Both the position numbers and the translations under genes were made by a program. The notes below the pieces were generated by a model. It saw only the letters and a list, made by a program, of their open reading frames with translations. It searched no databases and was not told where the DNA came from. A stretch of DNA of 64,000 nt from Pedococcus cremeus (lineage in GTDB: Bacteria; Actinomycetota; Actinomycetes; Actinomycetales; Dermatophilaceae): the NCBI RefSeq assembly GCF_900111375.1, contig NZ_FOHB01000008.1, positions 207,696 through 271,695 on the forward strand. Reading direction: 5' to 3'. This document shows, piece after piece, positions 47,727-55,722 of the stretch; the first letter of the stretch is position 1; the number at the start of each line of letters is the position of its first letter.

Positions 47727-47934
47727 CGCGGACACCTGACGAGGCCCAGCTTCTCTCACCGGTGCGCTCGAGGGCCGCACTCCTCGCGGCACGGCCGCGC
47801 TGATCGCGGCAGAAGCGAGCTTTGCGGGAGTGGCTGGTGACGTGGCTCCCCCGCGGGAATACCTAACGCCTCTCGCCTCCTCCCTGAGTCGAGGCGAGAA
47901 TGGGGACCGGAGTGGACGTCGAGGAGGACCCCTG

Positions 47935-48624
47935 ATGAGTGCGCCACCGGCCCAACCACCTGAAGAGGACTCCTCCGGTGCAGCCGGCAAGGCGGCTGAC
48001 TCTCAACTGCTCATCGAGCAGTTTCTGCCAACCTACGACGTCGGGGTCGTGCACGCCGACGTCTTCCGGGCGGCGCCTGCCCAGTGCTACCTGGTCGCCA
48101 GTGAGCTGGATCTCTTTCAGACCCCGTTGATACGGACCCTGATCGGGATCCGGGGACTGCCTCAGCGTGTGGCACGCACCATAAGGGGGAGCGGCCCGCC
48201 TACCACGGTCGAAGCATCCCGGCGTACGTTCCGGTTCAGAGACATGGTTGATCTGGGATGGATCTCGCTCGGCGAGACCCCGGGTGTGGAGCTGGTTCTT
48301 GGCCAGGTGGGCCGCCCATGGAAGGGGGTCGCGGTCTCCACCCACGTACCGACCACGCCAGAGCAGTTCAGGAGCTTCGATGAGCCTGGATTCGCCAAGA
48401 TCGCCACCAGCCTCAGGGTCGATCCCTACGGGAACGGCTCCTCGATCCTGACGATGGAAACACGAGTCGCCATCACCGACGACACCAGCCGCCGCCGGTT
48501 CAGGCGCTACTGGCTGGTCATCGGCCCCTTCAGCTTGCTCATCCGTCGAATGGCGTTGCGCCTACTTGCGACTGAGTTCCGCCGGTCGACTCCTGGCGGG
48601 CCAGACGGTCGCGGAGTCGGGTAG
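47935..48624 (+). CDS. Hypothetical protein, possibly SRPBCC superfamily
   Basis: 229 residues. The stretch QFLPTYDVGVVHADVFRAAPAQCY, given here as LPTYDVGVVHADVF, followed by ELDLFQTPLIRTLIGIRGLP, resembles actinobacterial SRPBCC-like hypothetical proteins. Later parts have FDEPGFAKIATSLRV and TMETRVAITDDTSRRRFRRYW. These suggest a lipid- or ligand-binding helix-grip fold, without a known activity. ATG 47935 has GAGGAGG upstream; the frame extends to 47830. First cargo gene of the tRNA-Gln island. Confidence 0.65.
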   Translation: MSAPPAQPPEEDSSGAAGKAADSQLLIEQFLPTYDVGVVHADVFRAAPAQCYLVASELDLFQTPLIRTLIGIRGLPQRVARTIRGSGPPTTVEASRRTFRFRDMVDLGWISLGETPGVELVLGQVGRPWKGVAVSTHVPTTPEQFRSFDEPGFAKIATSLRVDPYGNGSSILTMETRVAITDDTSRRRFRRYWLVIGPFSLLIRRMALRLLATEFRRSTPGGPDGRGVG

Positions 48625-48707
48625 CCGTCGCCATCATCGGGTTCGCCGTCGCCCCGTTGGCCACAGAGTTCGGGTCGGAATGAGACTGAACGTGTGTCGA
48701 ACGAGTT

Positions 48708-48745
48708 GCGCGCTCATCGGCAGGACCGCGCGGGTCGCGGCATGA
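48708..48745. repeat. Cassette-like imperfect palindrome, copy A
   Basis: 38 bases with nested inverted repeats (CGCTCAT/ATGAGCG and CCGCG/CGCGG). It matches 49651-49688 at 33 of 38 positions. It lies 84 bases after the stop of the SRPBCC-like gene and before the methyltransferase. Confidence 0.65.
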
Positions 48746-48844
48746 GCGAGCGGTTACTCCACGGGAATCCTGTGGTGACTGACCTGCCCCACTGATGTAC
48801 TGGTGCGCCACCTGAGGTTTGCCGAGTTGACGGAGGTAGTCGTC

Positions 48845-49600
48845 GTGACGGGCTATGACGTGCTTGCCGAGGTGTATGAGTGGCTTATCTCGGACGCGAA
48901 GTTGACGCCCGCCGAGTTCGCCGCGGCGTTCGCTGACGTCACCTGTCTCCTTCCGTCGAACGCTCAAGTGCTCGATTGCTCATGCGGTACAGGGCAACTG
49001 GCGGTTGGCCTCGCCGGTCTCGGCATGCAGGTTGTTGCGACCGACGCCAGTGCAGCGATGGTTCGTCGGACTGAGAGGTTGGCTGAGGAAACCGGTGCAT
49101 CGTTCTTGACGGTGCGAGCCGACTGGGAGGAGTTGACCGACCATTTCGGGGACGCCTCCTTCGACATGGTGTTCTGCGTCGGCAACTCGCTGCACCATGC
49201 CGAGGGGGCGAGAGGCAGGGTTGCTGCGCTGGAGTCGATGTCACGACTTCTGCGCCGTGGAGGGCGGTTGGTACTCACCTCCCGCAATTGGGAACTCGTG
49301 AGGTCCAGAGGCTCCCGGCTGGACATCAGTGACCGAATGGTCCGCCGGAATGGCCGCGATGGCCTCGTCATCTATCGCTGGGAAATCGCGCCGCAGTGGG
49401 AGCAGGAACACCGCATTGAGATCGCTGTCGTGCAAGTCGAGGGGGATGGGTCGGTCTTGGTCCGCTCTGAACTGTTGTCGTGCTGGCCGTATCAATACGG
49501 CGAACTCGAATCTGAGTTGCACAGCGTGGGACTACGGGTCGAGAAGAGCACGTTCGACCCGGAGGCTGAGGGGTACGTGGTGGTGGCGACGAAGGAGTAG
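48845..49600 (+). CDS. Class I SAM-dependent methyltransferase
   Basis: 251 residues. N-terminal GYDVLAEVYEWLISDAKL, SAM motif I VLDCSCGTGQLAVGLAGLG, motif II VVATDASAAMVRRTERL, and FDMVFCVGNSLHHAEG with RRGGRLVLTSRNW. A variant Ser replaces Gly in the DxGxGxG loop (DCSCGTG). The substrate is unknown; relatives act on glycine or small molecules. GTG 48845 has GGAGG upstream; the frame is open to 48803. Many codons end in A or T, unlike the flanking chromosome, a sign of transfer. Related palindromes lie on both sides. Confidence 0.85.
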   Translation: MTGYDVLAEVYEWLISDAKLTPAEFAAAFADVTCLLPSNAQVLDCSCGTGQLAVGLAGLGMQVVATDASAAMVRRTERLAEETGASFLTVRADWEELTDHFGDASFDMVFCVGNSLHHAEGARGRVAALESMSRLLRRGGRLVLTSRNWELVRSRGSRLDISDRMVRRNGRDGLVIYRWEIAPQWEQEHRIEIAVVQVEGDGSVLVRSELLSCWPYQYGELESELHSVGLRVEKSTFDPEAEGYVVVATKE

Positions 49601-49650
49601 GCACCGGATGCGTTCCTGACGCACAGGGGGGCGGTGTCACCACCACCGTC

Positions 49651-49688
49651 GCGCGCTCGTCAGCAAGACCGCGCGCATCGCGGCATGA
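49651..49688. repeat. Cassette-like imperfect palindrome, copy B
   Basis: 33/38 identical to copy A, same orientation; inner stem CCGCG/CGCGG conserved, outer stem changed to GTCA/TGAC. It lies 51 bases after the methyltransferase stop. Confidence 0.65.
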
Positions 49689-49758
49689 CGGTGCGTTCAG
49701 CAGTCGATCTTCCGCACCCTTTGAGCCGCGCTCTCGGCGTGCTGGCACGGCCTTGGGC

Positions 49759-50320
49759 TCAGGGATTGTGCTGGGCAGCGTGTGGGATGGCTGCGCCAAG
49801 TGCATCGTTCGCCGTGCGCCAGTTGTTCTCTCCCCAGACCAGAATGGTGGGGAGGCTGTGGTCGCCCGCTTGAGCGTCCCATGGGGTTCGAGCCCTGATC
49901 GTGATGTCCGAGCGGGGCAGCACCGCGTCGTAGCCAAACCAGCCCTGGAACAGGACGGACGCCCAAGTCAGACCGACGTCGGCCTCGCCTATCTGGATGC
50001 GGGTGACCTGTTCGATATCGAACCGCTTGACGACACGACCCCCGTCGGGCAACGAACTGACCATCCTCGACAGCGAACTGCACGCGACACGGCCAGACCA
50101 GCCACGAGGCGGAGTGGAGAAGCCCAATAGGCAGGCCCACAACGGCCGACACTGCCAGTGGCGCGAAGAGGAGAGACCAGTCCCTAGTGTCGAAGGCGCC
50201 CAGAATGCCGACGATGACGCCAATGACGGCTCCCAGCGCCAACGAACGCGGGGTGGGAGCCCACCAGTACCGGCGATCGGCACTCACGACAACGCGACCA
50301 TCTGCGGCACGGGTGGACAC
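49759..50320 (-). pseudogene. Frameshifted membrane protein
   Basis: Reading from 50320, a sensible start (ADRRYWWAPTPRSLALGAVIG, two membrane helices ending SASWLVWPCRVQFAVEDGQFVARR) becomes low-complexity after about residue 93. The sensible continuation, GRVVKRFDIEQVTRIQIGEA to DALGAAIPHAAQHNP, is in the next frame. The switch is at a run of five C on the plus strand (50039-50043), so a single-base indel in that run explains it. Restored, it is about 187 residues: two helices plus a PH-like domain. It is either a true pseudogene or a sequencing error. Confidence 0.65.
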
Positions 50321-50390
50321 CCCGGAAGGCTAAGTGAGGGCAGGGGACTTGATGCGCCATCGCCGGACTCCGCGCTGTCACGGCACGACC

Positions 50391-50424
50391 GGACGGCGGC
50401 AGATCCGGACGTTTGAGATCCGGG
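50391..50424. repeat. Diverged palindromic repeat, copy C
   Basis: GGCGGCAGATCCGGACG and following TTTGAGATCCGGG match copy D at about 24 of 30 positions and resemble the middle of copies A and B (CGGCAGGACCGCGCG). The preceding bases 50369-50390 (CCGCGCTGTCACGGCACGAC) also resemble the right half of copy B. Confidence 0.45.
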
Positions 50425-50455
50425 CTCGTGACCCCAGCTGCAGAAGCCCTGTTAG

Positions 50456-50491
50456 GACGAAGGCCCGAACCGCCAGGTCCGGGCCTTCGTC
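50456..50491 (-). terminator. Terminator of the cupredoxin gene
   Basis: 12-bp perfect stem GACGAAGGCCCG / CGGGCCTTCGTC, 28 bases downstream of the cupredoxin stop. Confidence 0.8.
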
Positions 50492-50518
50492 GTTTGGTGC
50501 GTCAGGACAGCGCAGCTG

Positions 50519-51490
50519 TTAGCGGACGACGGTGACGTCGCCCACCATGCCCATGCCGTCATGGATGGCGCAGATGTAGTGGAACCTGCCGGTCTTGGTG
50601 AAGGTGACGTCGAACGGCTTGCCCGGCTGCAGGACACCGCTGTTCAGATTCCCACCGGCGTAGTGGGTGGGGTCGCCTGATGGCCCGAGGACAGCGGGGA
50701 TGGGAGGCTCCTGGCCGAAGGTCACGGTGTGGGGTGCACCGGGTCCAGCCACGAAGAACCGCACCGTGTGGCCGCGGTGAACCACGACGTGGGAACGGAT
50801 GAACCGCATCACTGCGAACCCCTCGCCCTCGATCCCGACTCGGACGGAGTGGCCGGTGGCTTGGGCGTGCAGGGCCTGGCGCCAGGCGATCAGTCCGTTG
50901 TGGAGCAGGGCCTGGGCATGGTGGTTGCCCACCCGGTCGTAGTCCCGCTGGGTGTACGGGTATGGGGTGCCGGCCGGGCGGACGTGCACCCGGCCCTTCA
51001 TCATGACGCCGTGCACCAGGCAGTAGTACGTGAAGTCGCCCGCGGCCGTGAACCTGAGGCGGTACGAGGTTGCGGGGTTGGTGAACGTGAAGATCGGCTG
51101 TGTGGCCATGATCCCCGAGTTGGTGTAGGCGGTGCCGTTGTAGCTCGAGGGACCCTGGCGCTGTGTCTGCGTCGTGTTGGAGGGGTCGAACGCAGGCAGG
51201 GACGTTCCTGGCTTCAGGAAGGTGACGGTGTGCGGCTCGGCGCTGTTGGACGTCCAATGGACGGTGTCGCCGACGTCGACCCAGATGTTCTTGGGCAGGA
51301 ACGCCATCGCCGTGACGGCCATGTCGGGCGTCTCAGCACCGACGCGCACGTGCCAGGTGTGGTGTCTGTGCCAGGTGGCGTGCTCGGATGTGCTCGCCGA
51401 GGCACTTGAACCGACGGCGACCGGGAGGATGAGGGCAGTGACCGAGATGACGGCCAGGATCAGCCGCCGCAGAAGTGACTTCCCAGGCAT
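50519..51490 (-). CDS. Secreted protein with two cupredoxin (type 1 copper) domains
   Basis: 323 residues: signal peptide (LILAVISVTALILPVAVG), then two plastocyanin-like domains. Domain 1: VGDTVHWTSN, EPHTVTF and YYCLVHGVMMKG, giving His, Cys, His, Met as copper ligands. Domain 2: HRGHTVRFFVAG, APHTVTFGQ and YICAIHDGMGMVG with the same set. Both copper sites look complete. It should be an extracellular or wall-associated copper protein for electron transfer or copper binding. Start 51490 has AGGAG seven bases upstream. Island cargo, next to the sortase/CHRD pair on the same strand. Confidence 0.85.
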   Translation of the reverse strand: MPGKSLLRRLILAVISVTALILPVAVGSSASASTSEHATWHRHHTWHVRVGAETPDMAVTAMAFLPKNIWVDVGDTVHWTSNSAEPHTVTFLKPGTSLPAFDPSNTTQTQRQGPSSYNGTAYTNSGIMATQPIFTFTNPATSYRLRFTAAGDFTYYCLVHGVMMKGRVHVRPAGTPYPYTQRDYDRVGNHHAQALLHNGLIAWRQALHAQATGHSVRVGIEGEGFAVMRFIRSHVVVHRGHTVRFFVAGPGAPHTVTFGQEPPIPAVLGPSGDPTHYAGGNLNSGVLQPGKPFDVTFTKTGRFHYICAIHDGMGMVGDVTVVR

Positions 51491-52172
51491 AAGTGCTCCT
51501 AGAAATGGGGACTGACGGTCGCGGTCGCGGCCGCCTTGGAATGCTCGTGGAGCCCCGCAGCGCGCGCAGTCCAACATCAAGCGTGAGCGGCCCACCCAAG
51601 GTGTGCCTCCTACCGATGGCGCAGTACCCGTTCGAGCCGTCGCCCTGCGAATGCACGGGTCAAGCCCCTGATCGGGGGATGGCGCCCCCCTGCGGTGGCG
51701 TGGCGCATCGTCTGGTCCTCGGCCACGGACAGCGAACAGGCCGAGACGGGGTCCAGCCGCGGGCCCGCACACCCACGAGGCGGGCGGGTCGTGCGGGCAC
51801 GCTGCTGTCTGCGCGGTTGGCACCGTTCCGCTCACCGCGACTGGGGTAGCAGGAATCGTCGTCGCCAGGCGCCGTGGGACGAGCTGTGGAGTCGACAGGT
51901 CGTCGAGGGCCTCCTAGAGGACTCCCCATGGGGACCGTCCCTGACGGCTTGGGCATCACCAGCGGCCAGCAGACGGCGATCTGGAGCGGGCCCCGGCGTC
52001 AGGGGAACCGCCCGAGCCCACCGCCGCGCCGAGCTTGCGGGGGACGACCCCCATGGGCGGCTACCGCTGAGTGGATGGAACGCGTCCGCTCGTCGGCAGA
52101 TCCGTGCGTTTCAGCTCCGGTGACATCGCCACCGCCGGCCTTCGACGCCGCCCGCCAGAGTTCCAAAGAGGG
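51491..52172. other. About 700 bp without a supportable gene, inside the island
   Basis: Open frames exist on both strands, but all are Arg/Pro/Ser-rich with no motif. Contains the promoter region of the cupredoxin gene and the repeat copy D. It may be decayed DNA from an older insertion. Confidence 0.5.
52086..52120. repeat. Diverged palindromic repeat, copy D
   Basis: CCGCTCGTCGGCAGATCCG and following TGCGTTTCAGCTCCGG. The first 23 bases match copy A at 18 positions; the rest matches copy C. Confidence 0.45.
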
Positions 52173-52241
52173 TCACCATCGAGCCACCGACCCGACACGG
52201 CAGCATCCGGCAGCCCCGCGAGTCGGTCAAGCCCTCAGCTC
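52173..52241. repeat. Segment shared with 7024-7093
   Basis: About 80% identical over 70 bases to the segment next to the tRNA-Ala half-site. It lies 50 bases past the sortase stop. Confidence 0.6.
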
Positions 52242-52291
52242 GCGTCGGGCCCAAGTGCAGCCTGGCGTCCCTCCGTGTTGTTGACGCGGTC

Positions 52292-52993
52292 TCAGCTAGT
52301 GAGGTGGGCGTACGCCACGATGTTGTCGACGTAATGGCCTGAAGCGGTGTCGAATGCCCCGCCGCAGGTTATGAGTCGAAGTTCGGCGCGACCTTTGGTG
52401 TCGCCGTAGACCGTGGCCGTCGGGAAGTCCTGTTTGGAGTAGCGGGCCACTCGGTCGACCACGAAACGGGCTGTGTTGCCGTCCTTGCGGGTCACGTCCA
52501 CTGCTGCTCCCTTCTGCAGGGAGCCGAGCCGGTAGAAGACAGCCGGTCCAGATTTGCTGTCCACGTGGGCCCCGATGACGGCGGGCCCGAACTCCCCGGG
52601 CGTAGGACCGTCCGCGTACCACCCGGCACGATCGAAGTCAGTCGGTGCCTCGAGCTTGCCGTGGGGGTCGAGGTGCAGGTCCACGATGCCGCTGGTTCGC
52701 ACCCCTATTGAGGGGATGACCAGGGTCACGGGCGGGCTCGGTTGCAGGATCGGGCCGAACGAGCCCTCCCGTTTCGGGGCCATGGGCTTGGGCCTGGTGG
52801 GCGTTGAAGGAGCGGGCGCGGTATCCGACGCGCGGGGAGGCGCGGAGGTCGCGGCGGCGGCGTTTGGCTGCGGAGGCGCTCCCGGCGTTGTGAATGCTCT
52901 CAGGATCAGGGCGCAGCCGGCGAGGGTCAGCAGCGCAGTGACCACCATGACCAGACGGCCACGGTGGTCACCACTGCTGGGAAGGGAGCGCAT
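52292..52993 (-). CDS. Class F sortase
   Basis: 233 residues: N-terminal anchor helix (VVTALLTLAGCALILRAF), a Pro/Ala-rich linker, then a sortase barrel. Catalytic His is in VIGAHVDSKSGP and Cys in LRLITCGGAFD, the class F TCGG form. The tail after the Cys (ASGHYVDNIVAYAHLTS) contains no Arg, although sortases use an Arg shortly after the Cys. Start shares one base with the CHRD stop (TAATG), so it is translationally coupled to the CHRD protein. It should attach a surface protein; the partner may be the CHRD protein, which lacks a clear LPxTG. Confidence 0.85.
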   Translation of the reverse strand: MRSLPSSGDHRGRLVMVVTALLTLAGCALILRAFTTPGAPPQPNAAAATSAPPRASDTAPAPSTPTRPKPMAPKREGSFGPILQPSPPVTLVIPSIGVRTSGIVDLHLDPHGKLEAPTDFDRAGWYADGPTPGEFGPAVIGAHVDSKSGPAVFYRLGSLQKGAAVDVTRKDGNTARFVVDRVARYSKQDFPTATVYGDTKGRAELRLITCGGAFDTASGHYVDNIVAYAHLTS

Positions 52994-53757
52994 TAGGCGC
53001 GGTTACGAACCTTGCGAGCAGCAACCGTGCCGGTGCCGACGGCCGCGAGCAGCAGGCCGCCCCCGAGCAACATCAGCTGGTTGTCCTGCGAGCCGGACGT
53101 CCCACCGGCGCCGGTGTCCATGCCACCGGCGGGAGCGGCTGCGAGCACTCCGCAGAGGGCCGGGTCGGTGGCCTCGGTGGGCAGCTTGGGGTCGAGATCG
53201 CTCTTGGTGCTGCCGTCGTACTTGCCGTTCTTGTTGTAGTCCACGCCGTGGACGACCACGACGGACTTGCCGTCGACAATGGCCTGGGCAACCGCGTCCG
53301 AGACGTTGATCGAGCCTCGTTCGTAGTTGATCTTCCCGCCGGGGGCGGTGTCGAAGCGGTCGATCGCCAGCCCGCTCTTCGGCGAGGTGTCACCGGTCTT
53401 GGTCAGGGAGACGACGATGTCACCGTACGCCGGGCCGCCCTCACTGGTGTTGAGGTGGTTGTCACCGTTGGCGTCGTCACCGGCGCGGGGGCACTCGTGT
53501 CGCGCCTCGGCGCCGAAGTGGATGTGTGCGGCGTGCGGGTTGTCCGGTAGCAGGCCGGCGGCGGCCATCGTGACGTCGACTCGGTTGCCGTGCACGGTGA
53601 CCATGGCAGTGCCGTTGGCCTGCACGCCGTTGAGCGCGACCGGTCGCAGGGTGGCCATGGTGCCGCCGTCCGCGGCCTGAGCGATGCCCGCTCCCATGAA
53701 CGGGACAAGTGCTGCTGCGCCGAGGGCGATGCCGGCCATCTTGGAGGTGGTGCGCAT
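52993..53757 (-). CDS. CHRD-domain secreted protein with C-terminal membrane anchor
   Basis: 254 residues: signal peptide (MAGIALGAAALVPFMGAGIAQAA), a CHRD-like beta domain with PHAAHIHFGAEARHECP and TSEGGPAYGDIVVSLTKTGD, a Ca-binding-like stretch DYNKNGKYDG, and a C-terminal GGMDTGAGG-SQDNQLMLLGGGLLLAAVG helix ending RKVRNRA. The helix and basic tail look like a sorting signal, but the LPxTG box is not recognisable. AAGGAG precedes ATG 53757. It is the first gene of the pair with the sortase. Confidence 0.8.
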   Translation of the reverse strand: MRTTSKMAGIALGAAALVPFMGAGIAQAADGGTMATLRPVALNGVQANGTAMVTVHGNRVDVTMAAAGLLPDNPHAAHIHFGAEARHECPRAGDDANGDNHLNTSEGGPAYGDIVVSLTKTGDTSPKSGLAIDRFDTAPGGKINYERGSINVSDAVAQAIVDGKSVVVVHGVDYNKNGKYDGSTKSDLDPKLPTEATDPALCGVLAAAPAGGMDTGAGGTSGSQDNQLMLLGGGLLLAAVGTGTVAARKVRNRA

Positions 53758-54093
53758 GCGTGACTCCTTGGTGTGAGCGGCCCTTCGCGGCCGCCGTTCG
53801 GATGTGCCACTAACGCAACGGGATTCGTTTCCACCCGGCGTCCGGATTGGGTCAACCGCCAACATTTGCGGCTTTCGAGCACCAAGCAGGAACCATGACG
53901 TCAAGAAGCTGTGCTGATAGCCGCAGGCGCACTTCATGAGCGGGACACGCGTGCCGTTCGTGCGGCCCAATCGGGTGGGTTGCTGACAGATGCCAACCAG
54001 GGGGTCTGACAGCGTGGACTTCGACGGAAGACGGAACCGACTCCTGAGCACGAAACCTGCCCAACCGTGTGAGCCGAACTACCCCGGAACGAG
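53758..54093. other. 336-bp stretch between CHRD gene and distal att
   Basis: No gene seen. Should hold the CHRD/sortase promoter. A direct repeat CTGACAG occurs at 53982 and 54006. No integrase or excisionase frame is visible at this end of the island. Confidence 0.45.
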
Positions 54094-54153
54094 CTTTGAA
54101 CCAGGACAAGCGACGTAGGTTCGGTTCCTACCCGGGGAGCCAAACCCGCAGGT
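54094..54153 (+). repeat. att direct repeat, distal copy (tRNA-Gln 3' half)
   Basis: 57/60 identical to 47485-47544, same orientation. It ends the tRNA part with GCCA, the normal 3' end. No 5' half of a tRNA precedes it. Confidence 0.85.
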
Positions 54154-54196
54154 GTGGATGCGTGTCGACGGCTGCAACGATGAGCGAGTGGGTGTG

Positions 54197-54760
54197 TCAC
54201 TCGGCTGTCGGCAGGGTGGGGTGGTCGGTGGGGTAGATGCCGATCGCGAACCCGTACACGGTGTCGCCGGACCTCGGCATCCGGTCGAACTCGTCAACCA
54301 GTTCGGCCATCCGGTCCCAGAACTGAGCAGCCTGGTCTTCCGAGATGCGCGCATGCCGGATGAAGCCCCAGAGCTGTCCCTGCTCGAACGCCGTCGCGGA
54401 CTCGCGTGCAGCGACCTCGAAGTCGTTGAAGTCCCGGGGCATCTGTTCGCCAGCGGGTGACGGTTCCGCTGCCACGTAGAACATGCGTGCGGTGCGGCCG
54501 TAGAAGCGTTCCTCGATCGCCCGCACCTTCCGGGTGCGCACCACCTGGAGCAGGCCGTTCCGGGTGAGCACGTCCACGTGGTGCGCGACGGTGCTCTTGG
54601 GCCGCTCGAGCGCAGCAGCGAGCTCGGTGACGGTGGCGGCCCGCTCGTGGAGGAGCTGCAGGATCGTTGTGCGGAGTGGGTGGCCGATGGCCTTCACCTG
54701 GTCCGGCCGGGTGAGCGCCATCCGATCGGCCAGCTCGTAGTCCGGGGGGTTGTCGCCCAT
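54197..54760 (-). CDS. ArsR-type winged-helix regulator
   Basis: 187 residues. Helix-turn-helix near the N-terminus: VKAIGHPLRTTILQLLHERAATV, here quoted as AIGHPLRTTILQLL, then TELAAALERPKSTVAHHVDVLTRNGLL. This is the HTH_20/ArsR type. The C-terminal 100 residues form a separate sensing domain with no Cys-based metal site. ATG 54760. It is divergent from the dienelactone hydrolase gene with 65 bases between, so it likely controls it. Confidence 0.85.
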   Translation of the reverse strand: MGDNPPDYELADRMALTRPDQVKAIGHPLRTTILQLLHERAATVTELAAALERPKSTVAHHVDVLTRNGLLQVVRTRKVRAIEERFYGRTARMFYVAAEPSPAGEQMPRDFNDFEVAARESATAFEQGQLWGFIRHARISEDQAAQFWDRMAELVDEFDRMPRSGDTVYGFAIGIYPTDHPTLPTAE

Positions 54761-54825
54761 GGCAGAACAGACTAGCATCGTCGATCATTCGAAGAAGATG
54801 GATCAATGAGAGGGAAGTCGCTGAC

Positions 54826-55395
54826 ATGGCCGAGGTGCTGCTGTATCACCACATCCAGGGCCTGACCGACGGGGTACGGGCCTTCGCCGACGACCTGCGG
54901 CAGGCCGGGCACACCGTGCACACACCGGACCTGTTCGACGGCCGCACATTCGGCAGCATCGAGGAGGGTTTCGGGTTCGCGCGTGACACGGGGCTCGAGG
55001 CCATCCGGGAGCGCGGCGTCGCCGCGGCCGATGAGCTCGGCCCAGGGCTGGTCTACGCCGGGTTCTCCTTCGGCGTGACGATCGCCCAGCGGCTCGCGCA
55101 GACCCGGCCCGGCGCCCGCGGGGCACTGCTCATGTACTCCTGCATCCCGGTCGCGGAGTTCGGTGAGGCGTGGCCGGAGGGGGTGCCGGTGCAGATCCAC
55201 GGCAAGGAGGGCGACGAGTTCTTCGACGAGGACCTGCCGGCCGCACGCGAGCTCGCCAGTTCCACGGCGGCGGCCGAGCTGTTCGTCTATCCCGGCGACC
55301 AGCACCTCTTCGCCGACTCCTCGCTCGACGCCTATGACCCGGAGGCGTCCGCACTGCTCATGGAACGGGTGCGGGCGTTCCTCGCCTCCGTCTGA
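54826..55395 (+). CDS. Dienelactone-hydrolase family protein
   Basis: 189 residues of alpha/beta-hydrolase fold. The nucleophile elbow is YAGFSFGVTIA, with Ser where classical dienelactone hydrolases have Cys. The catalytic His is in YPGDQHLFADSS, and an Asp-rich stretch KEGDEFFDED precedes it. N-terminal VLLYHHIQGLTDGVRAFAD is the family start. Substrate unknown. It is divergent from the ArsR-type regulator. Confidence 0.88.
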   Translation: MAEVLLYHHIQGLTDGVRAFADDLRQAGHTVHTPDLFDGRTFGSIEEGFGFARDTGLEAIRERGVAAADELGPGLVYAGFSFGVTIAQRLAQTRPGARGALLMYSCIPVAEFGEAWPEGVPVQIHGKEGDEFFDEDLPAARELASSTAAAELFVYPGDQHLFADSSLDAYDPEASALLMERVRAFLASV

Positions 55396-55428
55396 CCGCC
55401 ACAAACCTCAGGGAAAGGGCGGCCGCAG

Positions 55429-55599
55429 GTGAGTGAGACCGCTTTTCTCGACGTGACGGTCTTGCCATGGCGGCCCAGCGCTCGCGTGATGAAGCCCGAG
55501 GAGAGGCGCGAGTCCTACCGCACCCTGTGGCGCGCTGCACAACACATTCGTGACGTCAACGCCGACCGGCGCGTCAGGGTGCGCTGGACGTGGGCGTGA
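55429..55599 (+). CDS. Small hypothetical protein
   Basis: 56 residues from GTG 55429 to TGA at 55597. It starts VSETAFLDVTVLPWRPSARVM and ends RRVRVRWTWA; basic, no membrane helix. It follows the hydrolase by 33 bases on the same strand with a weak purine-rich ribosome site (GGGAAAGGG). Codon use is compatible with a real gene, but there is no family to support it. Confidence 0.4.
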   Translation: MSETAFLDVTVLPWRPSARVMKPEERRESYRTLWRAAQHIRDVNADRRVRVRWTWA

Positions 55600-55722
55600 G
55601 GCTCTAGCCCAGCGCCTCTGACGGGAAGGGCTGGGCACTCAGTGTCTGAGGGGAGCGGCCTGGCGAGGCGCGCACCGGCACGGCCGAACCTCGGCTTGCG
55701 CGAGGTCCCGGAGTTCCTGAGG

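Larger units (their letters stand above)
47485..54153. mobile_element. Genomic island integrated at tRNA-Gln
   Basis: The 3' 60 bases of the tRNA locus (47485-47544) are repeated in direct orientation at 54094-54153 with three mismatches. The repeat starts at the anticodon loop and runs 14 bases past the tRNA end, which is the usual att core of tyrosine integrases. A C-terminal integrase remnant lies beside the tRNA. The 6.6 kb between carries six genes or gene remnants with less biased codons than the flanks. No intact integrase, excisionase or replication gene is present, so the island looks immobile. Confidence 0.75.

Noticed and set aside
48708..49688. Integron attC sites
   Set aside because: The repeats have hairpin form and sit after stops, but consensus RYYYAAC/GTTRRRY core sites are not convincingly present and there is no integron integrase. 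Kept as cassette-like repeats only.
51491..52172. Several 80-140-codon frames on both strands
   Set aside because: Arg/Pro/Ser-rich, without ribosome sites or motifs. They overlap each other and no reading is better than the rest.
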